DNA of 64,000 nucleotides from Balneolaceae bacterium UBA3186 (GCA_002364085.1 DEXK01000002.1:67440-131439); one strand, 5' to 3'; positions 17,146-27,035 are shown, counted from the first letter of the stretch. Notes: generated from the sequence alone by a model not told the origin. Numbers and translations: made by a program.

Positions 17146-18526
17146 GCGTAAAGCTAAACGAACTTCCTACACCAACTTCACTTGCCACTATTATTTCTGA
17201 ATTGTGCGCTCTCAATATTCCTTTTACCACAGCAAGTCCTAAACCTGTCCCTCCTTTATCCCTGGATCGAGCCTTATCAGTTCTGTAAAACCGATCGAAC
17301 AACCTGCTCAAATGCTCTTTTCCTATTCCAATCCCTGTGTCTTTTACTTCTACTGTCACAGCTTTTTTATGCTCGATTAAAGAAATCCTAATCTCTCCTT
17401 TATTGGTATACTTTATTGCATTTGAGATCAGGTTTTCAATCACTTGTTCTATTTTATCCGGATCGGCATATACTTTTGAAGTAAGATTTGAATCAATTGA
17501 AATTTCTATTCCTTTTTCTTTAGCAATTGCATTATGTATTTCCGCCAAAGATTCAACGATCTTATTGAGATCGAATTCTTTTTTCTCTACAAAACTCTGA
17601 TCATAGTCGTATCTCTGAAGGGTTTTTATATCTTCAAACAATCTGGTAATTCTGCTGATTTGTCTTTTTGCCTGCTGATGATATTTCGATTTATCTTCTT
17701 TCGATAAATTTTCCATTTCTATCATTTCTAAAGATCCTGAAATAGTATGTAATGGATTTCTTACCTCATGAGTTATATCTGCAAAAAACTGATTCTGTTT
17801 TTCATTCAGCTCTTTCAGTTTTTCATTATCCGATTTCAAAGTTCCAGCCATTTGATTCAGAGAATCCGCCAACGTACCAAATTCATCTGAGCGATTTAAA
17901 TGTATTTCTCTATCAAGGTTACCTTTTGATATATCCAAAGCAGCTTCTTTTAACTGAGTAATGGGCTTTGCCAGATATCGCGCAAAATATAAGCTAGTTA
18001 TGAACACAACTAATATCGATCCTACCATTGCGCCGTAGATCAAATGACGAATACTTGCTTCAGCCGCGTATAACTCGTCTTTTGGTTGGCTGATTCTTAA
18101 ATACCTTGCATCCGTTTCATTGCTTTGAATGCGCTCAAATGCGATCAGGTTTTCTAATTCTTTTCTGTTGATGATTACAGGTTTCTGTGAATCATACAAT
18201 CCTGCTTTAATTTGATCATTCAAAAATTCTGACGCATCCACAAAACCTGTATCAGGGTAAGCGATCAATTGGTTCCCGATGGAATCGAATACGGCTACAT
18301 TATAGCCTGTTAAATCTGACACAAATTTAGCCTCGCTAAACAGATTTTGGTCTTTACTTGACCCTTCAAATGACGTTGCGAAAGTATGAGCATCATTTTC
18401 AAATTTCTGAATGGCTTCTTCTAACAGAAAAGAACGTATACTCAAAATTGCATAAGAACTAATAGCTATCACCCCAATACTTAGTAATGTTATATAAGTA
18501 ACTGCGAGTTTTGATTGAATATTCAT
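17123..18526 (-). CDS. Sensor histidine kinase
   Basis: 467 residues. TM1 is about 8-30, a periplasmic sensor about 31-160, TM2 about 163-183, HAMP about 184-236. The HisKA domain has the phospho-accepting His253 in ITHEVRNPLH. The HATPase domain follows (ENLISNAIKYTNKG, KDTGIGIG, DKGGTGLGLA). It is an inner-membrane kinase of the common EnvZ/PhoR-like class. The start overlaps the regulator stop by four bases (ATGA), so it is co-translated with the regulator. The signal is unknown. Confidence 0.93.
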   Translation of the reverse strand: MNIQSKLAVTYITLLSIGVIAISSYAILSIRSFLLEEAIQKFENDAHTFATSFEGSSKDQNLFSEAKFVSDLTGYNVAVFDSIGNQLIAYPDTGFVDASEFLNDQIKAGLYDSQKPVIINRKELENLIAFERIQSNETDARYLRISQPKDELYAAEASIRHLIYGAMVGSILVVFITSLYFARYLAKPITQLKEAALDISKGNLDREIHLNRSDEFGTLADSLNQMAGTLKSDNEKLKELNEKQNQFFADITHEVRNPLHTISGSLEMIEMENLSKEDKSKYHQQAKRQISRITRLFEDIKTLQRYDYDQSFVEKKEFDLNKIVESLAEIHNAIAKEKGIEISIDSNLTSKVYADPDKIEQVIENLISNAIKYTNKGEIRISLIEHKKAVTVEVKDTGIGIGKEHLSRLFDRFYRTDKARSRDKGGTGLGLAVVKGILRAHNSEIIVASEVGVGSSFSFTLNILPQE

Positions 18527-19224
18527 CTTTTTAAATACTCTCGATTGAACCCATATCCCAAACCTCTGTAAGTCTTTATTAGCTTTTCTTCTTCCTTCAT
18601 TTTGATTCGAAGATTTTTAATATGAACATCTACAGTTCTATCAAAAATATATTTTTCTTCATCCGTTATATGCTGCAAAATATCTGCTCTTGAGTACACA
18701 ATTTTAGGATGACGGAAAAACAATTCAGCAATCAAATACTCTGTATGCGTTAAGTCTACTAGTTCATCATTTATGAACATTTGTTTTGTTTCGGTATCCA
18801 GATATACATGATCATACTTTAACCAATGAGCTTTTTCGGGACTCATTCTTCTAAGTTGTGACTCGATCCTTGCTTTGATCAGATTTAAACCTGCCGGCTT
18901 TTTTATATAATCATCTGCTCCCAAGTTTAACCCTTCGATCTCGTCTACTTCCTCATCTCTTGCTGTTAAAAAAAGAACCGGGATATCAGACAAAACAGGA
19001 TGATTTCGAATGTGCTTACAAATCTCTTTCCCATCATGATATGGCACCATGATATCTAAAATAGCTAGATCGATTTCATGAGCTTTATCTTCAATTAGCT
19101 GAAGAGCTTGTTTACCTTCCTGAGCCCATAATACTGAATAGTCCTTCAGTTCCAGAAAATTGGCCAACATCTCTCCTGATTCAATTTCATCTTCAACAAG
19201 TAAAATGGTTTTTGCTTCCGTCAC
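18523..19224 (-). CDS. OmpR/PhoB-family response regulator
   Basis: 233 residues from the GTG at 19224. A TTG at 19293 would add 23 residues unlike any receiver N-terminus, so it was not chosen. The receiver domain starts KTILLVEDE, has its phospho-acceptor Asp57 in AILDIMVP and the switch lysine in DDYIKKPAG. The C-terminal winged helix (TEYLIAELFF, RTVDVHIKNLRIKM, YRGLGYGF) binds DNA. It precedes its kinase with an ATGA overlap. The shorter start leaves about 95 bases to the divergent SDR gene for promoters. Confidence 0.9.
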   Translation of the reverse strand: MTEAKTILLVEDEIESGEMLANFLELKDYSVLWAQEGKQALQLIEDKAHEIDLAILDIMVPYHDGKEICKHIRNHPVLSDIPVLFLTARDEEVDEIEGLNLGADDYIKKPAGLNLIKARIESQLRRMSPEKAHWLKYDHVYLDTETKQMFINDELVDLTHTEYLIAELFFRHPKIVYSRADILQHITDEEKYIFDRTVDVHIKNLRIKMKEEEKLIKTYRGLGYGFNREYLKR

Positions 19225-19319
19225 TGTTCGGCTATAAATTTGTGTTCTCCTTAAAAATACTAATATTAGCGGTTCAAATTTAACGGAATACAAAAACTTT
19301 CCATTCTCTTACTTGATTA

Positions 19320-20117
19320 ATGAAATACACTAACAAAACCGTCTGGATAACCGGAGCTTCTTCAGGGATTGGAGAAGCACTTGCAAAGGCTTATTTCAGA
19401 GAAGGAGCTAATTTAATTCTCTCTTCTCGAAGAGAAGATGCTTTAGAAAAAGTAAGGGCAACACTCGATGACGATCATTCCCGAATAAAAATTCTTACAC
19501 TCGACCTTTCTCTATCGGATACTTTTGTCACTAAAACTGCTGATGCATTATCACTTTTTGGCTCGATTGATGTTTTGGTTAATAACGGAGGAATAAGTCA
19601 GCGTTCTATCTTTGAAGAAACGGATCTGGATACTGTTCGCAAGATCATGGAAGTAAACTACTTCGGATCTGTGGGTTTAACGAGGGAAGTAATTCCTCAT
19701 ATGATTGCTAAGAAAAAAGGACACATTGTAGTTACCAGTAGTGTTGCCGGTAAAATTGGCACTAAATACCGAACTGCCTATTCGGGAAGTAAACATGCCG
19801 TTCAGGGTTTCTTTGATTCATTAAGGCAGGAAATGTATGAACATAACATTGCTGTAACGTTGATCTGCCCCGGACCGATCAAAACAAATATCACTAAGAA
19901 CGCACTCACAGGAGACGGCTCTTCATTTGGCAAAATGGGCGATATGCATGATCAAGCTATGGATGCTGATGAGATGGTTTCAAAGATATGGAGCAGACTA
20001 GTTTCAAAAAAAGATGAGATCGTTGTTTCAGGTTGGAAAGAGCGGATGGCTTTAATAGTGAAACGAATTTCGCCTAAGATCTTGAACCGGATTTTAAAAA
20101 ATAGCAAAGTGGTTTAA
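19320..20117 (+). CDS. Short-chain dehydrogenase/reductase
   Basis: 265 residues of the classical SDR type. TGASSGIGEA (residues 10-19) binds the cofactor, with SSRR after beta2 suggesting NADP(H). NNGG, the catalytic serine in TSSVAGK and the YSGSKHA catalytic pair follow. The C-terminal extension (KRISPKILNRILKNSK) is basic and hydrophobic and could touch the membrane, as in DltE/YqjQ-like enzymes. The substrate is unknown. Its last four bases overlap the convergent DUF58 gene. Confidence 0.92.
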   Translation: MKYTNKTVWITGASSGIGEALAKAYFREGANLILSSRREDALEKVRATLDDDHSRIKILTLDLSLSDTFVTKTADALSLFGSIDVLVNNGGISQRSIFEETDLDTVRKIMEVNYFGSVGLTREVIPHMIAKKKGHIVVTSSVAGKIGTKYRTAYSGSKHAVQGFFDSLRQEMYEHNIAVTLICPGPIKTNITKNALTGDGSSFGKMGDMHDQAMDADEMVSKIWSRLVSKKDEIVVSGWKERMALIVKRISPKILNRILKNSKVV

Positions 20118-21034
20118 CCAAGCCTTCTTCTTTTGTTCAGATAAGCCAGCAATGCTTTATCAAAACCTGATTCCGTATCCATTTCTTCGTAATCGATCTC
20201 AAATTCACTACACGCCATTTTGAATTTTTTAGTGTGTTCTTCAACTTTAGCAATGTAGTCTTCACGAACTTGAGCGGGCATTACTTCCAATTCCATTCCG
20301 GTTTCCATGTCTTCAAACACAAATTTGTTGTCAGAGAAATCAAGTTCACGCTCACTTCTTTTTTCAAGAGTGTTAAACAATAAAACTTCATGCTTTCTGT
20401 GGCGAAGATGTTTTAATGCTGAGATAAGCTCATCATGAGCTTCAACATTTTCAAAAAGGTCGGTAATAATCACTACTAAACTCCTGTGATTCAGTCGCTC
20501 GGAAACCTCATGAATAACCTGAGCTGTTGCTGTAGTTCTCTTGATCTCATCCTTTTTTTCTTCCCGAACCAACTCTTTTTCCAGCTCAGTATATACTTGC
20601 CTCAAATGAGCATATGTCCCTTTTGCAGGGATAAAGCTTTCTATTTTAGAAGAAAAAGGGATGAGCCCGCAAGCATCTCTCTGACGGTGCATTAAATACA
20701 AAAGTGATGCTGCATAATGAATTCCATAGCGTAGTTTGCTCCAGTCCCCAAAATGCTTGAATAACATGGATGAACTTGTATCTAACAAAACATAACAGCG
20801 TAGATTTGTTTCTTCTTCATACTGCTTTACATAAAAACGCTCTTTTTTTGCATACTGCTTCCAATCTATGTGCTTAAAATCATCACCAGGATTGTATGGT
20901 CGGTGTTCTGCAAATTCTACACTAAACCCGTGATAAGGACTTTTATGTAATCCCGAAATGAATCCTTCTACAATTTTTTTTGCTCGCAATTCAAGCGAAG
21001 ATAATTTTGAAAGTATGTCCGGTTCTAAGATCAT
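20114..21034 (-). CDS. DUF58 domain-containing protein
   Basis: 306 residues. EFAEHRPYNPGDDFKHIDWKQYA is the DUF58 hallmark (YxPGDDxRxIDW). It is followed by a von Willebrand A-like fold (YVLLDTSSSM, with DxSxS metal site). DUF58 proteins usually lie beside a MoxR-type AAA+ ATPase and VWA membrane proteins and take part in envelope or metalloprotein maturation. None of those partners is in this window, so here it is an orphan. Confidence 0.9.
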   Translation of the reverse strand: MILEPDILSKLSSLELRAKKIVEGFISGLHKSPYHGFSVEFAEHRPYNPGDDFKHIDWKQYAKKERFYVKQYEEETNLRCYVLLDTSSSMLFKHFGDWSKLRYGIHYAASLLYLMHRQRDACGLIPFSSKIESFIPAKGTYAHLRQVYTELEKELVREEKKDEIKRTTATAQVIHEVSERLNHRSLVVIITDLFENVEAHDELISALKHLRHRKHEVLLFNTLEKRSERELDFSDNKFVFEDMETGMELEVMPAQVREDYIAKVEEHTKKFKMACSEFEIDYEEMDTESGFDKALLAYLNKRRRLG

Positions 21035-21090
21035 GATTTAGTTTACAAGTTATGAAGCAGAAATAAAATTAGATGAAGGTTTATCAAATC

Positions 21091-21124
21091 TAATTTTTAA
21101 TTGGGTAGGTATAATTAAAAATTA
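21091..21124. repeat. AATTAAA-type inverted repeat
   Basis: TAATTTTTAATT (21091-21102) pairs perfectly with AATTAAAAATTA (21113-21124) around a 10-base loop. The units read as AATTAAA heptamers in both arms, the same type as at 14051-14099. It lies between the DUF58 start and the degraded frame at 21141. Confidence 0.5.
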
Positions 21125-21140
21125 AGAATTGATTCTACAT

Positions 21141-21349
21141 ATGAAACAAATTCTCTTTGCTATTTCAGTCTTGTTTACATCAACTTTGTTTGCCCAAAAC
21201 TCAATTCAGTTAGAAACTCAGATCTATCCCCCTGGAATTATCCCTGACCAATTTCCACAAGAACTACTGAAATTACTGTACTGCAACCTCTCATTGGAAT
21301 AGAATTTAAAATCTCAATCCCAACTCTGGAAGAATTGAGATTGCCATAA
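21141..21349 (+). pseudogene. Frameshifted remnant of a small secreted protein gene
   Basis: An ATG at 21141 opens a 53-codon frame with a good signal peptide (MKQILFAISVLFTSTLFAQ) that stops at TAG 21300-21302. From about 21264 another frame reads sensibly (TTEITVLQPLIGIEFKIS, then PTLEELRLP) to a TAA at 21347-21349. One frameshift near 21262 would join them into a secreted protein of about 68 residues. The joined protein still looks short, so an internal deletion is possible. Stretch 21035-21357 otherwise holds only the inverted repeat at 21091. Confidence 0.5.
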
Positions 21350-21357
21350 CATAAAAT

Positions 21358-23994
21358 CTATTGTTTCTCTTTCGCCAAATAGTAAAGCTGCATTACTCTC
21401 AGTTCATCGTAACCGATCTTCTTATCCAGATCATCATAAACCGGTCGAAGCATAAGCGGATTTTTCTTATCAAAAGATTTCATTACCTGGTCTCTTTGTC
21501 TTAAGGAAAGTTCAGAAGCCTCCAATAAACCTTCTAATCTCAACTTATTACCGTCGTCCAGAAAATCTTTTAAGTGCTTGAGTATGGTCATGTCCTTTAC
21601 ACCATGTTCTTCAGCTAACAGCTCTATAGATTGCCCTGCATTAAAAGCTTCACCAATTATTTCAAACTTTTGTCCACCGGTTTTTCTCTTTATCTGCTTC
21701 GCAATAGATTTCTTTTTCTCTTCCTTTCCATGTTCCGCTGCGTAGTTTTTGATCACCCCAACAAATGTATCTCCGTATTTTTCTTTTTTCACAGAACCTA
21801 CACCATACAATGGCTCCAAGCTTTCCTTACTCTGTGGATAGAAATACGCCATCTCCACAAGAGTAGTATCAGGAAACACTGCGTACGGAGGAATATCCTG
21901 TTCATCAGCCAGTTCTTTCCGTTTTAGCCTCAGGATATCAAAAAGAGCTTCATCATATTCATTTTCAATCTCTGATGATGTACGAACTACAGCCTCTCCT
22001 TCCAATGATGTTTTACTTCTGTCCATTGTACCGAACACATTTTCGGTTCCATCAAGAACTGCAAGTGCAGGTTTTTCTAATTTTAAGCCACCAAATTCTC
22101 CTTTGCTTATATAGTCCTGACGGAGTAACATTTTTGAGATCTGCATCCATTGATCCTTAGAGAACTCCAGCCCGATTCCATATGTAGAAAGTTTCTCATG
22201 CTCATTTTCGAGTACTTTTTTAGCTTTTGATCCACGAAGAATATCTGCAATATGAGTTGCTCCGAATTTTTCCCCACTTCGGATAATAGTAGATAAAAAT
22301 TGTTGAGCTTGTATGGTCAGGTCTTCCACATCATCATCTACAGAAAGGCAATTATCACACATACCACATTCATCATTCGGATATGTCTCCCCAAAATAAG
22401 CCATCAATGGTTTTCTTCGGCATTCCAAAGATTCAAGATATTTTTTCAATTGCTTTAAATGCTTTTCAGCAACTTCTCTTTCTTGTCCTTTTTTCTTGTT
22501 GATGAAATACTGGATCTTTTGAGTATCGGAAGAACCATAAAGAAGTAAACAATCTGCCCGAAGTCCGTCGCGCCCTGCCCTACCGATTTGCTGATAATAA
22601 GACTCTATATTTTGTGGCATATCGTAGTGCACTATAAAGCGCACATTCGATTTATTAATTCCCATCCCGAATGCAATGGTTGCTACAATAATTTGTACAT
22701 CATCTTTAATAAAAGCACGTTGATTCCCCGCTCTCATCCCGTCGCTTAGTCCTGCGTGATATGGCTTTACAGAATATCCTTCATCTTCCAGCGTTTCTGA
22801 GAGCTCATCAACTTGCCGTCTTGAGAAACAATAAATAATCCCTGATTGCTTTTTTCTCGTGAACAGAAAGTCCAGTAGCTGATTAACCGGATCCTTTTTG
22901 TCCACAACTTTCAAAAACAGATTATCGCGATCAAAACTGGAAATGAATTCTTCGGAATCGTCAAATTTCAGAATATTCTTGATGTCTTCCTGAACACGTG
23001 GAGTTGCAGTAGCGGTCAATGCCATACAAACTGCATCCGGAAAATCCTCTCTTAAAGCTGCAATCTGTCGATACTCAGGACGGAAATCGTGTCCCCATTC
23101 TGAAATACAGTGCGCTTCATCAATCGTAAAACAATCTACTTTCAAATTTGAAAGCATCTCTCTAGTCTTCTCCATCATCAATGTTTCCGGAGCAACGTAG
23201 AGCATTTTTACCTTACCTGATATGATCTTTCGTACGTTAAAATCGTATACTTCCGGGCGCAGTGAACTATTAAGATATACCGCATCAATTCCATATTCTC
23301 GTAATTGATCTACCTGATCTTTCATCAAGGAAATCAATGGAGAAATTACAATGGTCAGTCCATCAAACATCATTGCCGGAATTTGATAACAGATAGATTT
23401 ACCACCACCTGTTGGCATAATCACCAACGCATCTTTTTTGTGTAAAACCTGATTTATTGCCTGCTCTTGCTGTAGTCGGAAATCCTCATATCCAAAGGTT
23501 TCCTTAAGAATACTTTTTGCCTCGTTGATCACTGATTGCATTGATTTTTGATCGCTGATTTTTTGATTTAGACAATTCTCACTAAGAATTGCTTTTCTAT
23601 TTGTTATAACTCTTTTCCATTGTAAACTCGAAGCACCAAAGTTAATCAATAATCCAACTTCAAGCCCGAAAGCTTTTAAATAATTTAGCGCCTGAGAATA
23701 ATGTCTTTGCTCAAGCTCATCAATAGATTTTAATTCTACAAGTATCTTATCAAAAACAACAAAGTCAGCACTTCTCGATCCAACTTTACTTCCTTGATAA
23801 AATACCGGAAACTCCTTCTCTTTATTAAACCTTAATGAAACATTATTCATTTCATCAGCAAGAGCCCTTTGATAAATTACTTCCTGAAATCCATCCCCGA
23901 TCTCAGAATGAACTTTCATTGCACATTTTAAAACCAGATCGGTTTCTTTGCTGAACGTATACTCTTTATTTACAACACTTTTTTCTTCAGTCAT
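21358..23994 (-). CDS. recQ: RecQ helicase with N-terminal GxxExxY nuclease-like domain
   Basis: 878 residues. Residues 1-130 are a GxxExxY domain: G35-x-x-E38-x-x-Y41 and a PD-(D/E)XK-like D77...E87-x-K89 (VELKS). Residues from 152 are a complete RecQ: TGGGKS Walker A near 193, DEAH near 290, QIGRAGRDG, zinc-site cysteines (CRRK, CGMCDNC), RQC and HRDC regions, and a C-terminal helix-turn-helix. An in-frame ATG at 23541 would give a normal 727-residue RecQ alone. The junction codons are AATCA-rich degenerate repeats, so the fusion may come from insertion of a GxxExxY cassette. RecQ unwinds DNA 3' to 5' in repair. Confidence 0.92.
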   Translation of the reverse strand: MTEEKSVVNKEYTFSKETDLVLKCAMKVHSEIGDGFQEVIYQRALADEMNNVSLRFNKEKEFPVFYQGSKVGSRSADFVVFDKILVELKSIDELEQRHYSQALNYLKAFGLEVGLLINFGASSLQWKRVITNRKAILSENCLNQKISDQKSMQSVINEAKSILKETFGYEDFRLQQEQAINQVLHKKDALVIMPTGGGKSICYQIPAMMFDGLTIVISPLISLMKDQVDQLREYGIDAVYLNSSLRPEVYDFNVRKIISGKVKMLYVAPETLMMEKTREMLSNLKVDCFTIDEAHCISEWGHDFRPEYRQIAALREDFPDAVCMALTATATPRVQEDIKNILKFDDSEEFISSFDRDNLFLKVVDKKDPVNQLLDFLFTRKKQSGIIYCFSRRQVDELSETLEDEGYSVKPYHAGLSDGMRAGNQRAFIKDDVQIIVATIAFGMGINKSNVRFIVHYDMPQNIESYYQQIGRAGRDGLRADCLLLYGSSDTQKIQYFINKKKGQEREVAEKHLKQLKKYLESLECRRKPLMAYFGETYPNDECGMCDNCLSVDDDVEDLTIQAQQFLSTIIRSGEKFGATHIADILRGSKAKKVLENEHEKLSTYGIGLEFSKDQWMQISKMLLRQDYISKGEFGGLKLEKPALAVLDGTENVFGTMDRSKTSLEGEAVVRTSSEIENEYDEALFDILRLKRKELADEQDIPPYAVFPDTTLVEMAYFYPQSKESLEPLYGVGSVKKEKYGDTFVGVIKNYAAEHGKEEKKKSIAKQIKRKTGGQKFEIIGEAFNAGQSIELLAEEHGVKDMTILKHLKDFLDDGNKLRLEGLLEASELSLRQRDQVMKSFDKKNPLMLRPVYDDLDKKIGYDELRVMQLYYLAKEKQ

Positions 23995-24106
23995 CTCATT
24001 ACATTTATCTTACATATAGTCTAGTAAGACAAATTCAGAGCAATTCCTTACAAAAAAAGATCGAACCCAATGAAAATATTTAATTAATCAGAAGAATGTG
24101 TAAGTA

Positions 24107-26935
24107 TTACTTGGACAGATAGAGACTCTTAAATTCGAACGGTTTTCTAAAATGTTCATCTTTAAAGTCTTTAGCAAAATAGATGCTTTCACCCGTTGAT
24201 TTCATTTCCGGACCCAGTTCCTTCTTTACGCCCGGGAATTTATCAAATGGGAATACCGGCTCTTTGATCGCCCAGCAATCCAACTTGGATTTCAGATCGA
24301 ACTCTTTCAGTTTTGCTCCCAGCATCACTTTTGTACCAATAGCTGCTTCAGGAACCTGATTTGCTTTTGCCAAGAATGGAACCGTTCTGGTTGTTCTCGG
24401 ATTCGCTTCCAGCACATACACTTTCTCGTCCTTAACTGCATATTGTACATTCAGAAATCCCTGAATTTCCATTGCAGCCGCAATTTTTTCCTGATGATCC
24501 CGAATAGTTTGCATCACTTCTTCGCTCAATGAATATGGAGGCAATACAGCCGTAGAATCACCTGAATGCACACCTGCCGGCTCAATATGCTGCATCATTC
24601 CGGAAATATGAAGTTGATCACCGTCATAAACAGAATCTACGTCCACTTCGATGGCATGTTCCAGGTACTTATCAATTAAGAATGCATTTTCGGGATGTGT
24701 TTTCAGAATTCTGGTTACGTATCGCTTCAGTTCTTCTTCTTTAACCGCGATTCTCATTCCTTGTCCACCCAACACATAACTAGGGCGAATCAACACCGGA
24801 TATCCGATTCTTCTTGCGATCTTTAAAGCTTCTTCTTCATCAAAAGCCGTACCATATTCCGGGAAAGGAATGTCTAACCTTGTAAGCAGATCCGAAAACT
24901 GTCCGCGATCTTCTGCGAAATCGATCATTTCAAATGCGGTTCCAAAGATCTTGATTCCGGCATCAACAAATCGCTTGCCGAGTTTTAGCGCCGTTTGTCC
25001 TCCAACCTGAATGATCACTCCTTCCGGTTTTTCATGTTCGATGATATCCATCACTCTTTCCCAATATACAGGCTCAAAGTAAAGCTTGTCAGCAATATCA
25101 AAATCTGTAGAAACAGTCTCCGGATTACAATTGATCATAATGGCTTCATAGCCCATCTCCTTTGTGGCTAAAACAGCATGCACACAAGAGTAATCAAACT
25201 CAATGCCCTGCCCGATCCTGTTTGGACCGCTTCCCAAAATGACCACTTTTTTACGATCAGTAACCTCACTTTCGTTCTCACCTTCATAAGAAGAATAGTA
25301 ATATGGGGTTTTAGCAGGAAATTCTGCCGCACAAGTATCCACCAGTTTAAAAACCGGCTTTAAACCTAAACTCTTTCTTTGATCGCGAACTTGTTCATCC
25401 GAAACCTCTGCACCGCTCTTGCTCAATAACCAGGCAATTTGTGTATCAGAAAAACCTGCTTGCTTTAGTTCAAAGAAATCATCTTTGTCTATGGTTTCCA
25501 GAGTTTGTCCTTCGGTTCTGTTTTCAAGCGAAACCATATATCTGATCTGCTGCAAAAACCAAGGGTCTACTTTAGTGATGTCCGCTATTTCTTCTACTGA
25601 AGCTCCGAGTTTAAATGCATTTCTGATCTGAAGTGAACGATCCCAATATGGCTTCATCAATCGTTCGCTAACGTGCTTTCGATCCAGTTCTTCGTATCCA
25701 TCAGCACCAAGCCCGTCTCTGCCAACTTCCATTGATTGCCACGCTTTATTGAGCGCTTCCGGGAAATTTCTACCGATGCTCATCACTTCACCAACTGCCT
25801 TCATTTGTGTAGAAAGTTCTTCATCCACACCAACAAATTTATCGAAATTGAAACGAGGCACTTTGCAAACCACATAATCGATACTCGGCTCAAAACAAGC
25901 AGAAGTGTTTCCTGTGATCTGATTTTTAAGTTCATCCAGATTGTAACCAACCGCTAATTTAGTAGCCACTTTCGCGATCGGATAACCTGTTGCTTTGGAT
26001 GCCAGTGCCGATGAACGACTTACTCTCGGATTGATCTCAATGGCTACAAAACGATCACTTCCGGGCTCCATAGCAAACTGCACATTACAACCACCTGCGA
26101 ACGTTCCGATAGAGCGCATCATTTTAATGGCTGCATTTCTGAGGATCTGAAGTTGCTTATCAGTTAAAGTCTGAGTTGGTGCAACTGTTACAGAATCTCC
26201 GGTGTGAACTCCCATCGGATCCATATTTTCGATGGAGCAAATGATAACAACATTGTCGTTGGAATCGCGAAGTAATTCAAGCTCATATTCTTTCCATCCA
26301 AAAATACATTCTTCAATAAGTACAGAATGAACCGGGCTCATTTCAAGTCCGCGAAGAACCATTTTATCAAAATCTTCTTCGTTCCAAACTATTCCTCCAC
26401 CTGCTCCACCCATGGTAAATGATGGGCGAATCACGATCGGCAAACCACCTAACTCTTCTTTGATCTCTTTAGCATCTAACAGAGATTCTGCCTGCCGACT
26501 TTTACACTGCTCAATTCCGATCTCTTCCATTTTATCTCGGAAAAGCTGACGGTCTTCTGTTAATTCAACCGCGTCAATATCCACACCAATGATCTTTATT
26601 CCTTTCTCTTCCCAGAAATTTTCTTTCTCTAGATCCCTACAAAGATTCAATCCTGTTTGTCCTCCCATCGTTGGAAGAACCGCATCAGGTTTTTCTTTCT
26701 CTACAATTTCTCTGATTGAATCTGTTGTCATAGGAAGCATGTAGATTGCGTCCGCCATAATAGGATCGGTCATGATCGTTGCCGGGTTCGAATTGATCAA
26801 TACGATCTCATAACCCTCTTCTTGCAATGATCGGCAAGCCTGAGTTCCTGAATAATCAAATTCGCATGCTTGACCAATTACAATTGGTCCGGAACCAATA
26901 ATTAGAATTTTATGGATATCGTCGCGTCTTGGCAT
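24107..26935 (-). CDS. carB: Carbamoyl-phosphate synthase large subunit, without MGS domain
   Basis: 942 residues against about 1070 in E. coli. Both ATP-grasp synthetase halves are complete (IGSGPIVIGQACEFDYSGTQA at the start; LGSGPNRIGQGIEFDYS near 565). The protein ends soon after GPEMKSTGES, where E. coli CarB continues into the MGS-like regulatory domain. The allosteric UMP/ornithine site is therefore absent. It makes carbamoyl phosphate for pyrimidines and arginine with CarA, encoded 168 bases upstream. I recall Bacteroidota enzymes of similar length, so this is probably lineage-typical and not damage. Confidence 0.96.
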   Translation of the reverse strand: MPRRDDIHKILIIGSGPIVIGQACEFDYSGTQACRSLQEEGYEIVLINSNPATIMTDPIMADAIYMLPMTTDSIREIVEKEKPDAVLPTMGGQTGLNLCRDLEKENFWEEKGIKIIGVDIDAVELTEDRQLFRDKMEEIGIEQCKSRQAESLLDAKEIKEELGGLPIVIRPSFTMGGAGGGIVWNEEDFDKMVLRGLEMSPVHSVLIEECIFGWKEYELELLRDSNDNVVIICSIENMDPMGVHTGDSVTVAPTQTLTDKQLQILRNAAIKMMRSIGTFAGGCNVQFAMEPGSDRFVAIEINPRVSRSSALASKATGYPIAKVATKLAVGYNLDELKNQITGNTSACFEPSIDYVVCKVPRFNFDKFVGVDEELSTQMKAVGEVMSIGRNFPEALNKAWQSMEVGRDGLGADGYEELDRKHVSERLMKPYWDRSLQIRNAFKLGASVEEIADITKVDPWFLQQIRYMVSLENRTEGQTLETIDKDDFFELKQAGFSDTQIAWLLSKSGAEVSDEQVRDQRKSLGLKPVFKLVDTCAAEFPAKTPYYYSSYEGENESEVTDRKKVVILGSGPNRIGQGIEFDYSCVHAVLATKEMGYEAIMINCNPETVSTDFDIADKLYFEPVYWERVMDIIEHEKPEGVIIQVGGQTALKLGKRFVDAGIKIFGTAFEMIDFAEDRGQFSDLLTRLDIPFPEYGTAFDEEEALKIARRIGYPVLIRPSYVLGGQGMRIAVKEEELKRYVTRILKTHPENAFLIDKYLEHAIEVDVDSVYDGDQLHISGMMQHIEPAGVHSGDSTAVLPPYSLSEEVMQTIRDHQEKIAAAMEIQGFLNVQYAVKDEKVYVLEANPRTTRTVPFLAKANQVPEAAIGTKVMLGAKLKEFDLKSKLDCWAIKEPVFPFDKFPGVKKELGPEMKSTGESIYFAKDFKDEHFRKPFEFKSLYLSK

Positions 26936-26975
26936 TTTGTTTCTTTTAGTCTGTATAGTTTAAAATTCCTTTCAA

Positions 26976-27035
26976 ATTCTCCCCTTGAGGGGAGACGAAT
27001 AAATCAACAGTTCTTGATTTATTCTGAGGGGTGTT
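26976..27035. repeat. 60-base palindromic element, copy 2
   Basis: It aligns without gaps to the reverse complement of 8145-8204. The conserved parts are ATTCTCC, GAGGGGAGA, AGTTCTT and GAGGGGTGTT. The central stem here is AATAAATCAA with TTGATTTATT, unlike the ATTATCCAAAG stem of the other copy but in the same position. It lies between carA and carB. Confidence 0.75.

Noticed and set aside
19225..19293. N-terminal extension of the response regulator from a TTG
   Set aside because: The extra 23 residues do not resemble a receiver domain, and Asp57 numbering fits the GTG start at 19224.
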